Below are positions 1-6,006 of a stretch of 10,025 nt of DNA, piece after piece. Positions within the stretch are counted from its first letter, which is position 1, and every line of letters begins with the position of its first letter. Under the pieces are notes generated by a model that was given only the letters and a program-made list of their open reading frames with translations, was not told the DNA's origin and made no database searches. The stretch covers positions 1 to 10,025 of the forward strand of contig JANWJI010000077.1 in the NCBI GenBank assembly GCA_025449515.1. The letters run 5' to 3'. The translations under genes were made by a program, and so were the position numbers. Origin of the DNA: Nitrososphaeraceae archaeon (GTDB lineage: Archaea; Thermoproteota; Nitrososphaeria; Nitrososphaerales; Nitrososphaeraceae).

Positions 1-103
1 GGTGAAGAAACAAGGGTATTCTTGAATTTCTCAAGACACGGTACATAGTATTTGCTAGCCTAACATATCTTGATTCTTTCAACATCCATATTGGATCATA
101 CGT

Positions 104-994
104 CTAGAAAGCTCTAACGGTATTCAAACCCTGGTTTCTACAGAGCCATTCCTGCATAATCTCTTTTATAATGGCATCGACAATAGGATGGTTGGGGTTC
201 CTTGGATGAGGAAGTCTGATTTCAAACTGGTTCTTTATGCCTCCACGCTTTCGAGAAAAGAGAACAACTCTGTCCCCTAATGTTACAGCCTCGGTAATAT
301 TATGTGTTACGAAAAGAATAGTCTTGTGTGTAGTTTGATGAATTTGAAGAACTTGGCTTTGTATTATTTGTCTTGTATTTACATCAAGTGCAGCGAATGG
401 TTCGTCCATCAACAAGATTTTTGGATTTAGTACTAGAGCTCGAGCAATTGCAACGCGTTGTTTCATGCCACCCGATAATTGATGAACATAAGCATTCGCA
501 AAGTTTGATAATTAAACCATTTCTATATAGTGCCAAGCAATATCTTTTCTTTTTTCCTTTGGAATTTTTGCTACCTTTAAACCAAATTCTACATTCTCGA
601 TAACTGTAAGCCATGGAAAAAGAGCTGCCTCTTGAAATATCAGAATCTTGTCTTGAATGAAATCAGTGCTATTTGCAGTACTATTACTACTCACATAATC
701 AGACTGTCCATCGTTAAATAGTATTTCGCCACCAATGTCATACTCCTTGTCAAGTCCTGCAATTATATTCAATAATGTGCTTTTGCCACAACCAGATGGA
801 CCTATTATAGTAACAAATTCTCCATCCTTAATGTCCAAGTTAATATTATTCAAAACCTTGTATTCATCTTCAGTAATACCACTACTGCTTTTGTCAAGAT
901 TTCTGTAGTAAATCTTTGAAAGGTTCTTAATCTGCAATATGCTATTAGTATTCGTATTATCTTCTAGTGATTTTGATTCTTCTTTACTTAGCAT
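104..994 (-). pseudogene. NitT/TauT-type ABC transporter ATPase interrupted by an in-frame TAA
   Basis: This frame reads through as a 296-residue ATP-binding subunit of a nitrate/sulfonate/taurine-type ABC importer, except for one TAA at codon 161 (512-514). Before the stop lie Walker A GPSGCGKST (residues 65-73) and the Q-loop Gln121 in LIFQEAALFPW. After it, in the same frame, lie the signature LSGGMKQR (173-180), Walker B ILLMDEP (193-199), the D-loop Leu-Asp (203-204) and the switch His231 in FVTHN. There is no frameshift: 994, 512 and 466 share one frame. Translation ending at codon 161 would lose the signature and Walker B and be inactive. Restart at Met177 would give a 120-residue piece lacking Walker A. 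The start ATG at 994 fits the composite promoter at 1030-1072. A binding-protein gene of the same family lies at 7717-8892; no permease is in the window. Possible explanations are a recent nonsense mutation, a sequence error or readthrough. The family call is confident; pseudogene status is not. Confidence 0.85.
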
Positions 995-1029
995 ATGTCT
1001 ATGCCATTACTTGTAATATCCAGAGAAGA

Positions 1030-1072
1030 ATATAATGAAGTCTTTATACGCAAATAAAATCAAAATCATGCA
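1030..1072 (-). promoter_or_regulatory. Composite promoter of the ABC ATPase gene
   Basis: Read on the minus strand, TGCATGA starts at 1072 and TGCGTAT at 1052, 20 bp apart. An ATAT box starts at 1033, exactly 19 bp after the second half-site and 39 bp before the ATG at 994. This is one of nine copies of the same architecture in the window. The TATA position predicts a short leader. The intact promoter above an interrupted gene suggests that the nonsense codon is recent or an artefact. Confidence 0.6.
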
Positions 1073-1373
1073 ATATTCGCATCTAAAAATAGTGCTAGCA
1101 TTTCGTCTTGGAAGCGCTAGCCATAAAAATATTCTGGCTTTATGATTTACCTCTAGTCTTGCTATACAATTCCAATCATTCCAGATCATTGACCGTATGC
1201 ATATTGATATTCCATATTATCTGTGGTCTAGCAATAATGGAACTACTCAATTCCAACTATGTGATATTAGATATAAATATGAAAAAATCTGTTGTTCACA
1301 TCATCATTTAAAGTAAAATGTCCTGTATGGAATATCCTGCATATATAATTTAAACAAGCCTAAGGGCTAAAAT

Positions 1374-1415
1374 TGCATATAATACCACATTTTGCATATT
1401 TCACATCAATAATAT
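1374..1415 (+). promoter_or_regulatory. Composite promoter of the sulfurtransferase gene
   Basis: Two identical TGCATAT half-sites start at 1374 and 1393, 19 bp apart. The ATAT of CAATAATAT starts at 1412, 19 bp after the second half-site and 36 bp before the ATG at 1448. This is the cleanest copy of the shared element, with identical half-sites and the standard spacing in both intervals. Confidence 0.7.
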
Positions 1416-1447
1416 CTTGGTCACGTTATTATTAATGTAGATAATTT

Positions 1448-2323
1448 ATGGCACAAACAGAAATCAAGCATCAACAACAACAGTATGCTCATCCTGAAGT
1501 GTTAGTAGATACGCAGTGGGTACAAGACCATCTCAATGATGATAGTCTTCGCATTGTAGAAGTAGACTACGACCATGTGGCAAATTATGAATTAGGTCAT
1601 ATTCCGGGATCAGTTTTAGTACAATGGAAATCAGATATAAATGATCCTATAGCTAGAAACATACTTAGTAAACAGCCATTCGAAGCACTATTGCAGAGGA
1701 TGGGAGTTAATAATGATACTACCTTAGCTCTGTACGGTGATTTTAACAATTGGTTTGCAGCCTTTGCATTTTGGGTGTTTAAATACTATGGATTCAATGA
1801 TGTTCGTCTTATAAATGGGGGTAGAAAAAAATGGTTGCTGGAAGATAGGCCATTAACTAAAGAAGTTCAAAGTAATCGGGAAGGTAATTATAGATTAGCA
1901 AAAGAAGAACCAGACAAAAACATTAGGGTATATCTTGATTACGTGAAAAATACTTTGGGTACTAAATCGTTAGTTGATGTAAGAAGCCCAAAGGAATTCA
2001 CAGGAGAAATTACAGCGCCACCAGAATATCCTACAGAGCATGCGCAGAGAGGAGGGCATATTCCAGGTGCTACTAATATTCCATGGAGCCAAGCGGTGAA
2101 TGATAGTGATGATACATTCAAATCTGTAGGGGAATTGAAGGCTTTATATGGCCCAAAGGGTATAACTCCTGATAAAGAAATCATAGCATATTGTAGAATA
2201 GGCGAGAGATCATCTTATACTTGGTTTGTCCTAAAATATCTGTTAGGATATCCAGATGTCAAGAACTATGACGGCTCATGGACTGAATGGGGAAATCTAA
2301 TAGCAAATCCAATCGAAAAATAA
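1448..2323 (+). CDS. Thiosulfate sulfurtransferase (two-domain rhodanese)
   Basis: The 291-residue protein has the normal length of tandem-rhodanese sulfurtransferases, which move sulfane sulfur from thiosulfate (or 3-mercaptopyruvate) to acceptors such as cyanide or thiols. The N-terminal domain (about 16-135) shows the HIPGS element (51-55) but has Gly-Asp at the position of the catalytic loop, as in the inactive domain of this family. The C-terminal domain (about 160-285) has DVRSPKEF (177-184), GHIPGA (203-208) and the active loop CRIGERSS with catalytic Cys249. That loop and the following YTWFVLKYLLG and NYDGSWTEWG match the actinobacterial CysA2/SseA type more than the CGSGVTA loop of mercaptopyruvate enzymes. 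No signal peptide is seen, so it is probably cytoplasmic. Its composite promoter links it with the binding-protein and ATPase genes of the same window, which favours a role in sulfur assimilation or detoxification. The exact donor cannot be decided from sequence. Confidence 0.93.
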   Translation: MAQTEIKHQQQQYAHPEVLVDTQWVQDHLNDDSLRIVEVDYDHVANYELGHIPGSVLVQWKSDINDPIARNILSKQPFEALLQRMGVNNDTTLALYGDFNNWFAAFAFWVFKYYGFNDVRLINGGRKKWLLEDRPLTKEVQSNREGNYRLAKEEPDKNIRVYLDYVKNTLGTKSLVDVRSPKEFTGEITAPPEYPTEHAQRGGHIPGATNIPWSQAVNDSDDTFKSVGELKALYGPKGITPDKEIIAYCRIGERSSYTWFVLKYLLGYPDVKNYDGSWTEWGNLIANPIEK

Positions 2324-2358
2324 GGTTCTTAGGAACATTCTATTAGATAGAGAGACCT

Positions 2359-2589
2359 TTATTTCACCACAATTATTTCCACTACAAACTCATTTTCTTT
2401 CATTTGATGTATTATTGACCACTTTACTGTGGATTCTAGCAATACAAGCCAAATTAATTTATCCAGAATTAACTTTGATTTATTTTCGTCTAGTATGAAT
2501 TCGAAGTTTTTAGCATTACTATAATACGACTTCTTAGGATTATACTTTTGAATCCAATCTATTATACCAATGTGGTTTCTTAAAACAAA
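2359..2589 (-). pseudogene. DDE-type transposase fragment (IS6-like), degraded
   Basis: An uninterrupted 76-residue frame without an upstream start codon reads GIIDWIQKYNPKK early, then FILDENKSKLIL and KLIWLVLLES, and ends with a tail rich in Val, Ile and Glu. This resembles the start of the catalytic core of archaeal IS6-type DDE transposases: a W-I-x-K-Y segment, then a segment with the first catalytic Asp (FI-x-DE-x-x-x-K), then an IWLW-type beta strand. It is far shorter than a whole transposase (usually over 200 residues) and lacks the later catalytic residues. Just upstream (2583-2612) another frame reads EILSDGLNLF, which could be the preceding part shifted out of frame. The family assignment rests on remembered motif patterns; that this is a decayed coding sequence is more secure. 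It supports the view that 2324-3813 is a decaying insertion region. Confidence 0.5.
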
Positions 2590-2827
2590 TTAAGGCCATC
2601 AGAAAGTATTTCCTAATGAAAGATCGTTGGAATAAAGAAAGACGCAATGCATACTCTATTCTTTAAAATCAGTTCTATTTCTTATCTATTTCTTACCTAT
2701 ACATCATAAATGGAAAACTAGAAAAGAACCTATCTTTGCTCTGATTTATTGCATCATTTTGTCTTGTACAGCGTTCTTACTCACTGGAATTATTTTCTTG
2801 CAATATTAAAAGTCATTCAATGGACAA

Positions 2828-3040
2828 CTAATGAATATGAACAGAATCGTATATAGCAGAACAATAGTTACAGGTCCAATTAAGAGGCTCTTCACAAAAA
2901 AGACATTTTTTTATAACCATCAATTTATCTCCATACATTCTACAGCTAATTTTATTATAATGGGTATTCTCTTGGCTACTAGTTATAGTAGTTTTATTCT
3001 TATTTATAATGTTAACTTGAATTTCATCGATAATGTCCAC
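2828..3040 (-). CDS. Small zinc-ribbon protein, function unknown
   Basis: This 70-residue protein starts with GTG at 3040. The C-terminal half has KKCLFCEEPLNWTCNYCSAI with Cys46, Cys49, Cys57 and Cys60, a compact CxxC-x7-CxxC zinc-binding knuckle, and it ends in HIH. The N-terminal 40 residues are polar and unremarkable. No catalytic residues are evident. Such single-ribbon proteins may bind nucleic acid or a protein partner, but no function is assigned here. The start is supported by the composite promoter at 3065-3106, whose ATAT box lies 28 bp before the GTG, the spacing seen at the best neighbours. A plus-strand frame over the same bases has no motif and no matching promoter, so the minus-strand reading is preferred. 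Confidence 0.6.
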   Translation of the reverse strand: MDIIDEIQVNIINKNKTTITSSQENTHYNKISCRMYGDKLMVIKKCLFCEEPLNWTCNYCSAIYDSVHIH

Positions 3041-3064
3041 CTGTATTATTTGTAAATATTTATA

Positions 3065-3106
3065 ATATATTTGCCGCTAAACATGCAATTTAAACTATAA
3101 CACGCA
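3065..3106 (-). promoter_or_regulatory. Composite promoter of the first zinc-ribbon gene
   Basis: On the minus strand, TGCGTGT starts at 3106 and TGCATGT at 3087, 19 bp apart. An ATAT box starts at 3068, 19 bp later and 28 bp before the GTG at 3040. Both half-sites carry G instead of A at their sixth position, so the pair varies together. The promoter decides in favour of the GTG start. Confidence 0.6.
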
Positions 3107-3260
3107 CTTTTAGTTGGTATGCATATGCAGGTAAGAATAGTAGAGATGGACAGGGAGAAATTACGCAGATAGAAACTGAACATTAATAATAATATGATAA
3201 TAAGCATATACATGTGAGATAATGGAATGCTCTTTTTCTTAGTATAACTTGTTCCGATAT

Positions 3261-3284
3261 TTGCTTGCTTGCTTGCTTGCTTGC
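3261..3284 (+). repeat. (TTGC)6 tetranucleotide microsatellite
   Basis: Six perfect TTGC units, which read GCAA on the minus strand, begin immediately after the TAG that ends the receiver-domain remnant. Tetranucleotide tracts change length by polymerase slippage and shift the frame by one each time. Here the tract lies just beyond the stop, so present length changes would not alter the remnant. Its position at the break point suggests that it may have had a part in the truncation. Confidence 0.9.
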
Positions 3285-3571
3285 TACTTATTAAGAAAAC
3301 ATATCCTGATCTTTTTATCGATATTTTTGAATTTATTATATAAGTTAGAAGACTCATTTTTGGTGAGTCTCATCAAGATAATAATCATACAATAAATATC
3401 ATCATGGAATGATTGTAATGCCAGAGATAGATCAGTGTACAGATCAACCTTAAAGCCATTATCTTCCAGTGATAATTTTAATGATGAATTCTGATTACTA
3501 CTTGTATTGCGCTCAGAATCATAGGACCTGTTCTCCAGGATTAGAATTCTTTTACTAAACTCTTGATACAA
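3284..3571 (-). pseudogene. Degenerate, truncated response-regulator receiver domain
   Basis: A 95-residue frame from a TTG at 3571 resembles the first two thirds of a CheY-like receiver domain: strand 1 KRILILEN, helix 1 LKLSLEDNGFKVD (residues about 32-44), then DLSLALQSFHDDIY, strand 3 MIIILMRL, and NLYNKFKNIDKKIRICFL. In the typical form strand 1 ends in Asp-Asp and strand 3 in the phospho-acceptor Asp. Here both are gone: strand 1 ends LEN and strand 3 reads IIILM. The last can be explained by a two-base gain and a nearby two-base loss. The protein ends FLNK where the conserved Thr/Ser would follow, so the switch residues and last helices are missing. It cannot be phosphorylated in the usual way. 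It retains a promoter-like element at 3600-3624, so it may still be transcribed. Either a pseudogene or a small protein with a new role; the first is likelier. Confidence 0.6.
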
Positions 3572-3599
3572 TGTTACTTAGAGGTACCGATACTCAAGC

Positions 3600-3624
3600 T
3601 TATTACTGCTTTTGTATATGCGCA
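3600..3624 (-). promoter_or_regulatory. Partial composite promoter of the receiver remnant
   Basis: On the minus strand TGCGCAT starts at 3624, followed by AAAAGCAGTAATAAG as in the better copies but shifted by about 2 bp. The TATA-like part lies about 34 bp before the TTG at 3571. A clear upstream partner at 19 bp is missing; TGCATTA occurs 29 bp upstream at 3653. This is the weakest of the gene-linked copies. Confidence 0.4.
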
Positions 3625-3747
3625 AAATTGGAAAATTGTATGAAAATAATGCACTGTATGTTCGACTAACTTGGATAAAAGTAATTGTGTAATGCATTCT
3701 TAATAGTAGTTCTATAGCGATTATAGATTATGGATTATGGTAATAGT

Positions 3748-3789
3748 TGCACATAACCAAATTTTTTGCACATTTCAAAGCAATAATAT
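3748..3789 (+). promoter_or_regulatory. Composite promoter of the secreted protein/carbonic anhydrase unit
   Basis: Two identical TGCACAT half-sites start at 3748 and 3767, 19 bp apart. The ATAT of CAATAATAT starts at 3786, 19 bp later and 28 bp before the ATG at 3814, predicting a leaderless or nearly leaderless transcript. The same departure from the TGCATAT consensus occurs in both half-sites. Confidence 0.7.
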
Positions 3790-3813
3790 TTAATTCAATA
3801 TTTATCAGCTCTA

Positions 3814-4044
3814 ATGTCAAACATTAAATCAGAAATTGGAATCGTACTTGCGGTTGCTGCTACTGCGATAGTTTTTACAGCGTTAGTTGCATCCACAGTA
3901 TCTCCTGTACAAGCAGCAGATGGAAACTCATCCAGTTCTGCAAATAATACATCAGCGTCTATCCTGGGTAGTGGTAATGCTACTAATGCGACCAGTCCAG
4001 CAGGTTCGACTGCAAACAATACTGGATATACACCACCTAAATGA
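3814..4044 (+). CDS. Small secreted Asn/Ser/Thr-rich protein
   Basis: The 76-residue protein has a signal peptide: Lys5 and Glu7 precede a hydrophobic stretch IGIVLAVAATAIVFTALVAS (8-27), then SPVQA with likely cleavage after Ala34. The mature part is only about 42 residues, almost wholly Ser, Thr, Asn, Ala and Gly, and ends PPK. Six N-x-S/T sequons are visible (Asn38, 44, 45, 55, 58, 68), so the mature peptide could be heavily N-glycosylated outside the membrane. No catalytic motif exists. The ATG lies 28 bp after the ATAT box of the composite promoter, which supports the start. The carbonic anhydrase gene follows after 49 bases on the same strand, so both may be on one mRNA. Function unknown; a surface or envelope peptide is the simplest reading. 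Confidence 0.75.
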   Translation: MSNIKSEIGIVLAVAATAIVFTALVASTVSPVQAADGNSSSSANNTSASILGSGNATNATSPAGSTANNTGYTPPK

Positions 4045-4093
4045 TATATGCAATAACGGAATAGGCATAAGAACATAGTAGAGATGTTTATGC

Positions 4094-4636
4094 ATGGCCG
4101 AATTAGATAAAATACGTGATTCAAATGAAGAGTACTCTCACAATTTTAAGTATGGTACTCTTCCTATCACGCCTGCAAGGAAACTGGCAGTACTTGCATG
4201 TATGGATGCTAGGTTAAATGTGAATGAAGCTTTAGGACTGGAAACAGGAGACGCACATATAATAAGAAATGCTGGAGGTATTGCCACTGACGATGCAATA
4301 CGTTCTCTTATTATTTCACACGAGCTTCTCGGAACACAAGAGTTTGTTGTCATAAATCACACAGATTGTGGAATGCTCACATTCGCAGATAAGGATCTCC
4401 AAAAAGATTTGAGACAAAAATACAAATCTGATGCAAGTGAAATCAAGTTCTACTCTTTTCCAAATCTTGAAGAAAATGTAAAGAACCAAGTTAATAAGAT
4501 AAAGTCAACCCCATTTTTGCCCCCCGACATTCCAGTCCATGGTTTCATATACGATGTGAAAACTGGTAAGATCGAAAGGATAGCTGGTGATCAAAAAACA
4601 ATCAATGAAATATTAATTCCATCCTCTTCCCCATAA
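4094..4636 (+). CDS. Beta-class carbonic anhydrase
   Basis: This 180-residue enzyme interconverts CO2 and bicarbonate with a zinc ion. The zinc and catalytic residues are present: CMDAR gives Cys36, the Asp38-Arg40 dyad, and HTDC gives His89 and Cys92. RNAGG (58-62) and ISHELLG (74-80) are also typical. The length matches the short archaeal 'cab' type better than plant-type enzymes. No signal peptide is present, so it acts in the cytoplasm. In ammonia-oxidising archaea bicarbonate feeds the acyl-CoA carboxylase of the hydroxypropionate/hydroxybutyrate cycle (family knowledge). It lies 49 bases after the secreted-protein gene, and no composite or clear TATA promoter is seen in that gap, so co-transcription is likely. 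The ATG at 4094 is the first in-frame start; the nearby ATGs at 4084 and 4090 are in other frames. Confidence 0.92.
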   Translation: MAELDKIRDSNEEYSHNFKYGTLPITPARKLAVLACMDARLNVNEALGLETGDAHIIRNAGGIATDDAIRSLIISHELLGTQEFVVINHTDCGMLTFADKDLQKDLRQKYKSDASEIKFYSFPNLEENVKNQVNKIKSTPFLPPDIPVHGFIYDVKTGKIERIAGDQKTINEILIPSSSP

Positions 4637-5135
4637 TTTTTAACCATTAACCTAGATTTAGATAACTATGATAAATAACTATGATCTATAATCGGGATTG
4701 ATCATACTGAGAGCAAATGATAAATAAAAGTCCACAATTTTTATTTTTACAGACATAATAATTATGAATCTGTAGTTAACTCATATAGTAATGTACCATT
4801 CTTTCAAAGACATTTTAGATCAATTCAGATCGATCATACTTGATTTAAATTACGAACTTTTACGAAATACTAAGATAATTAATTATTAAATTATTTGATG
4901 ATTGGATGATGATTACGTGTTGACTAACCGAAATTACATAAATACAGTTAAAATTATAGTTAGATTAGATTGGTTGGGAAGATGCCATTAATCCAACCAA
5001 TCCTTCTGGTTTCTATTACCTTGGTGTATGTGTGATTTGGCTTATTTCTTATGCCCCATGCCTACCACATTTTTTGCGAGAGTAGAATTCAATGATGAAC
5101 AGAAATCTAAAGTCGCATTGGGATCGTACTATATC
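4637..5135. other. Gene-poor spacer with a strong hairpin
   Basis: No convincing coding frame was found on either strand. The stretch holds a short T-run just after the carbonic anhydrase stop, a direct repeat of ATAACTATGAT at 4662-4672 and 4675-4685, and the 10-bp-stem hairpin at 4968-5002. A promoter-like TGCGAG plus CAATGATGA at 5075-5098 has no gene behind it on the plus strand. A non-coding RNA in 4950-5100 is possible but unproven. Confidence 0.45.
4968..5002. other. Long perfect inverted repeat (hairpin)
   Basis: GATTGGTTGG at 4968-4977 pairs perfectly with CCAACCAATC at 4993-5002 around a 15-base loop; a G-T wobble could extend the stem inward. It stands in non-coding sequence about 330 bases after one gene and 130 bases past the 3' end of another. 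There is no long T-run directly after it, so a simple terminator is not favoured. It may be part of a structured RNA or a protein-binding palindrome. Confidence 0.55.
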
Positions 5136-5405
5136 TTATGAAATCATCACTGATGACTTAATTCTACCATCTTTGCAAATAGGGCAGGTCACGGTTGCGT
5201 ATTCTTGCATCATATCAATACTGTCAGAATAGTCGGTATATGAGACTGACCACGAACATAAATTACATGATAATAAACTGTTATGAATTAACCCATCTTT
5301 GTAGGATGTTAGGGTTCGGGTTCTTATTGCATCACTTATAGGCTTTTCAACCTTTTCGGTTGACAAACTATTTGCTGTTGGGACAGATACCGACATCTCA
5401 TTCAT
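5136..5405 (-). CDS. Small zinc-ribbon protein, function unknown
   Basis: The 89-residue protein has two CxxC knuckles, CNLC (Cys47, Cys50) and CPIC (Cys74, Cys77), 23 residues apart. This is the layout of a zinc-ribbon domain with a beta-hairpin between the knuckles. The N-terminal 40 residues are polar and Ser/Thr-rich, without a signal peptide or transmembrane segment. It differs from the other zinc-ribbon protein of the window (2828-3040) in knuckle spacing, so the two are not recent duplicates. The ATG at 5405 is preceded by a composite promoter whose ATAT box is 42 bp away, the longest leader of the set. Small ribbon proteins often act in transcription or RNA binding, but nothing here decides that. 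Confidence 0.65.
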   Translation of the reverse strand: MNEMSVSVPTANSLSTEKVEKPISDAIRTRTLTSYKDGLIHNSLLSCNLCSWSVSYTDYSDSIDMMQEYATVTCPICKDGRIKSSVMIS

Positions 5406-5443
5406 TTGTCTAATTCTTAATTAATAATAATATTCAATTGGTA

Positions 5444-5485
5444 ATATAACCAAATCTAAATACGCAATTACAACATAAATATGCA
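5444..5485 (-). promoter_or_regulatory. Composite promoter of the second zinc-ribbon gene
   Basis: On the minus strand TGCATAT starts at 5485 and TGCGTAT at 5466, 19 bp apart. ATAT starts at 5447, 19 bp later and 42 bp before the ATG at 5405. Both spacings equal the consensus, although the sequence between the second half-site and the ATAT box is different from other copies. Confidence 0.65.
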
Positions 5486-5935
5486 TGTTTGGTATACATC
5501 TCATTCAGCGCTGTCGTGACATATTGCAAGTTGTTATTGTAAGTATATGAATTTAACAATATATATCGAATCACATTTCCAAAAATTATGGTAGATATTT
5601 TATGCACCTATTTGTTGAAATAATCTATTTTTGAATATGATAAAAATTGTAACAGGATGACCCAATTTGTGATTGCTGGTTAATTATCTTGAGTAACAAT
5701 GTGTTTGTCAATCTAAGCGTGTATTGATATCAGTTAACTCATTTCCTTTACGAAAGGTCGTAATAAAAGTTATACTGCTTCTTTCTTTTTATCGTCTTCA
5801 CTTTACCTCGTATTTTTTAATCAATTCATAAATATCGTCTTAGAAAGACCGAGTAAGGCAAGTTAGTTTAGAACAGCGCTCTATATATGCAATCATCAAT
5901 AACTTAATATGCAAAATTAGTATTATATATGCCAA
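5486..5935. other. Divergent intergenic region, no gene seen
   Basis: This is the middle of the 600-base gap between the minus-strand zinc-ribbon gene and the plus-strand regulator-like gene. Only very short open frames occur. There are several AT-rich runs and scattered TGCAA/TGCATA words, including an extra TGC-rich patch at 5910-5940 just upstream of the regulator's promoter. No RNA gene was recognised. Confidence 0.4.
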
Positions 5936-5983
5936 TGCATATCTTAAATCGTAACTAGTTTGCGCATTTAGTAATGATGATAT
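5936..5983 (+). promoter_or_regulatory. Composite promoter of the ComA-like/winged-helix gene
   Basis: TGCATAT starts at 5936 and TGCGCAT at 5961, 25 bp apart instead of 19. The ATAT box starts at 5980, the usual 19 bp after the second half-site and 27 bp before the ATG at 6007. The downstream half and TATA box are standard; only the upstream half-site is displaced. If the encoded protein binds this motif, it would control its own gene. Confidence 0.6.
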
Positions 5984-6006
5984 ACACTACTCTCATATTT
6001 CAATAG

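Larger units (their letters stand above)
995..1447. other. Divergent intergenic region without a convincing gene
   Basis: This 453-base spacer separates the minus-strand ATPase gene from the plus-strand sulfurtransferase gene and contains the composite promoter of each. Two short open frames cross it, but neither has a recognisable motif nor a well-placed promoter. Two GCTAGC palindromes at 1094-1099 and 1116-1121 are 22 bp apart. They may be chance or a further protein-binding site. Confidence 0.5.

Noticed and set aside
1..46. Minus-strand frame beginning with ATG at 46 and running off the left edge, reading MYRVLRNSRIPLFLH
   Set aside because: A downstream transporter permease gene would be expected here, but fifteen residues without a motif or promoter are too few to call a gene.
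373..603. Open frames on both strands across the interrupted part of the ATPase gene
   Set aside because: They overlap conserved ATPase motifs in the true frame and have no features of their own.
1094..1121. Two GCTAGC palindromes 22 bp apart
   Set aside because: Six-base palindromes recur elsewhere in the window and no other evidence points to an operator.
1108..1311. Plus-strand frame of 67 residues, hydrophobic in the middle
   Set aside because: No ATG start, no promoter at the right place and no recognisable pattern; hydrophobicity follows from AT-rich codons.
2325..2351. Small inverted repeats just after the sulfurtransferase stop (GTTC/GAAC and TCTAT/ATAGA)
   Set aside because: Stems of 4-5 bp without a following T-run are too weak to call a terminator.
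2831..3055. Plus-strand frame opposite the first zinc-ribbon gene
   Set aside because: The minus strand has paired CxxC knuckles and a well-placed composite promoter; the plus strand has neither.
3046..3357. Minus-strand 103-residue frame through the (TTGC)6 tract
   Set aside because: It contains the microsatellite translated as SKQA repeats, overlaps the receiver remnant and ends in low-complexity Ile/Leu; no domain is visible.
3795..4124. Minus-strand frame opposite the small secreted protein
   Set aside because: It is an antisense shadow: the plus strand shows a clear signal peptide and a matching promoter.
5075..5098. Promoter-like TGCGAG followed by CAATGATGA
   Set aside because: The upstream half-site is not at 19 bp, the TATA part is poor and no gene follows, so it was not listed as a promoter.
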